A DNA stretch of 64,000 nucleotides, taken from the NCBI RefSeq assembly GCF_002078875.1, contig NC_034415.1:14987778-15051777 (forward strand). Direction: 5' to 3'. Numbering within the stretch: position 1 is the stretch's first letter; the number at the start of each line of letters is the position of its first letter. Origin of the DNA: Numida meleagris. Lineage: Eukaryota; Chordata; Aves; Galliformes; Numididae. Under the pieces are notes generated by a model. It had not been told where the DNA came from and did not search any database. It saw only the letters and a list, made by a program, of their open reading frames with translations. Of this stretch, positions 62,401 through 64,000 are shown piece by piece. Position numbers and translations under genes: made by a program.

Positions 62401-64000
62401 TTTCTTATTCTGCATTTCCTCCTGTTATCAGGATCCCCATCTTCCAAACGCATTGCTTGGCAGTTTGTTGCATTCAGCAGCAAGTCTCTTTATGGCGCAG
62501 CTAGGGGCACAATTTCGCACAGCATCTCCCAGAGACGTGTTCAGAGGAGTGAGACAAGCCCAGCAGCAAGGAGTCCTGTGGGGTGCTGGTGCCCCCTGGC
62601 CTCCCCCAGCCCAGCTGTGCCAGGGCAGCTCCAGCAGCAGGGATCAGCCTGCCCTGGGCTGCAGTGTTGGCTCCAGAGGTGTTACAGAATGGTATTAGAG
62701 AAAAGGTCTTGAAACTCCACTTCTAAAAACCACCTGAAGCAGCAGAACTACCCAGAACTGGTTTCCAGAACAGCAGTGTGTTCATGCATTTATTTCTAAT
62801 GGTCTATGCAACCCAATCCCAATCCATGATTTTGTTGTTTATGGGCACAACATGTTCATTTTATGGGAACAGACCTGCTCTGTGCTGGAAGGCTTCCGGC
62901 AAGAGACTATGGTGTTAATTTAGAAGATGGCATTCTTCCCAAACAGTCATTATTAAACCAGCAACCCTACGTTACCTCCAGCATCAAGGGGCAACGTGAT
63001 GTTGGAGACAAGACAGAACAAAGGTTCTGGCTCCAGCAATTGTAAGAGGGCTTTAGGGGCTGTTCTCTTCAAGGCAGGGAGATGGAGCCTGGCTCCACTC
63101 CAGCACCTTTGGTTTTACCAACCCCCACTTCAGCTGCATTGTGTGGAAGCGCGCTGCTGCAGAGCTGCCACTTCTGCACCCATGCCTGGCTGAATTACAG
63201 GAGCTATTTTCAGCATCTCCCTGCCAGATGCAACATCTCCCATGACTTTTATCATGGAATGGGTGCTTGTTTGTAATCAGCCTGGAAAATCTGTTTCTGA
63301 GCTTAAATCCAGAGCTTCATCTTTGCTACAGAAACAACTCTACTCAGTGACATAGCTTTCTCTCCCTTTAATAGCATGAGGAATGATTTGCTGTCCTGGG
63401 AAACTGGTCACAGCATAGGCCCTCAGGGTTTTGCAACATCAGTGCTCGATGCCACTGGTTTAAATGCTGAACACACTGTACAAGCACAAGTGGCCAGCCT
63501 GAACAGGGAATGTTTGTGCTAAAATCACCCATCATTCAGGGAACGTGAATGTAACCTAGCCAGTGGTTCATGTGGCAGTTTTAACAACTCACGGTGGTAG
63601 ACAACAGATTAAAGTCAAGGTTAAAAACACAAAAGATTTTTTCTTGATTCTTTTGTGACTGGTAACATTAAGGACCATCTTTTAGCATGTTCAAAACAAA
63701 AACAAAAACAAACAAACAAAAAAAAAACAACTTGCTTGAGAAACATCTTATTTAAGACCCTCACAAAATTTACATCTGAACAAAGAGAGCACCCAGGCTG
63801 TGAAGGGCACTGCTCCTCACCTTTGCCTTGCAGTGAGGCGCACTGGCAATAGCAGCATTGCACCATGGTTGCAGATGGCCTTAGTGTCATTGGGGGAACC
63901 AACGTTTTACACTACACCTGTAACAAATCTGGGGCTAACACACCTTCAGAGCTCTTCTCCAAGGAATCTCAAACTTCAGACCTCCTGAGCTGCTTGGAAA
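56453..64000. other. Intergenic, no gene seen; GC-richer from about 59.4 to 63.3 kb
   Basis: Many overlapping medium-length frames on both strands follow from the higher GC content rather than from coding. Low-complexity tracts occur at 60,137-60,153 (A-run), 60,207-60,240 (TTG/TTTTG), 62,226-62,253 (A-rich), 62,389-62,403 (T-run) and 63,693-63,730 (CAAAA/CAAA). I saw neither the long LRRC8-type coding exon expected on this side nor any repeat family. A non-coding RNA cannot be excluded. Confidence 0.6.

Noticed and set aside
46201..64000. Search for LRRC8D coding sequence expected by synteny
   Set aside because: No long leucine-rich-repeat frame on either strand, so the gene lies beyond the window or the order differs.
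1..64000. tRNA, rRNA, CRISPR arrays and operon structure
   Set aside because: No paired A/B box with cloverleaf, no rRNA-like stretch and no regularly spaced direct-repeat array. The window is ordinary vertebrate chromosome.

Overview
The window is vertebrate nuclear DNA, most likely from a galliform bird. The evidence is CR1-type LINE fragments with their octamer-repeat 3' tails, mariner fragments that look like the galliform Galluhop family, short introns and a CpG-island promoter. There is no bacterial, phage or organellar signal, and no CRISPR array or operon.

One protein-coding gene is certain: the whole ZNF326 (ZIRD) gene on the minus strand. Its start codon is at 45,450 and its stop at 24,866-24,868, with a likely poly(A) signal at 24,319-24,324. 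I assembled 13 coding exons from splice sites and reading frame. They sum to 1,701 nt (566 residues plus stop) and every junction keeps phase. The protein has a Gly/Ser/Tyr/Arg-rich N-terminal half, a basic nuclear-localisation segment, an Arg/Lys/Glu-rich segment, two AKAP95-type C2H2 zinc fingers and a Glu-rich tail. From family knowledge, ZNF326 joins CCAR2/DBC1 in the DBIRD complex, which couples RNA polymerase II elongation to exclusion of A/T-rich exons.

Region by region: 1-24,300 is AT-rich, gene-free sequence. It has two mariner fragments, a (CA)n microsatellite, a CTCF-like motif and stretches resembling developmental enhancers. 24,300-45,450 is ZNF326. Its introns carry three CR1 pieces, two CTCF-like motifs in convergent orientation, and a nested inverted-repeat element in intron 3. 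45,030-45,770 is the CpG-island promoter, with a 75-base assembly gap in intron 1. 45,770-64,000 has no recognisable gene; it holds two 5'-truncated CR1 copies (47.3-48.2 kb and 51.5-53.2 kb), a small CCATTGGA tandem repeat and a more GC-rich stretch near 59-63 kb.

From memory of mammalian synteny (LRRC8D - ZNF326 - BARHL2), the low-coordinate side should face the BARHL2 gene desert and the high-coordinate side LRRC8D. Neither gene's coding sequence is present. The most interesting signals are a pair of small exons (6 and 7) that keep frame only if used or skipped together, an exon 2 that differs from the mammalian N-terminus I remember, and the nested hairpin element in intron 3.
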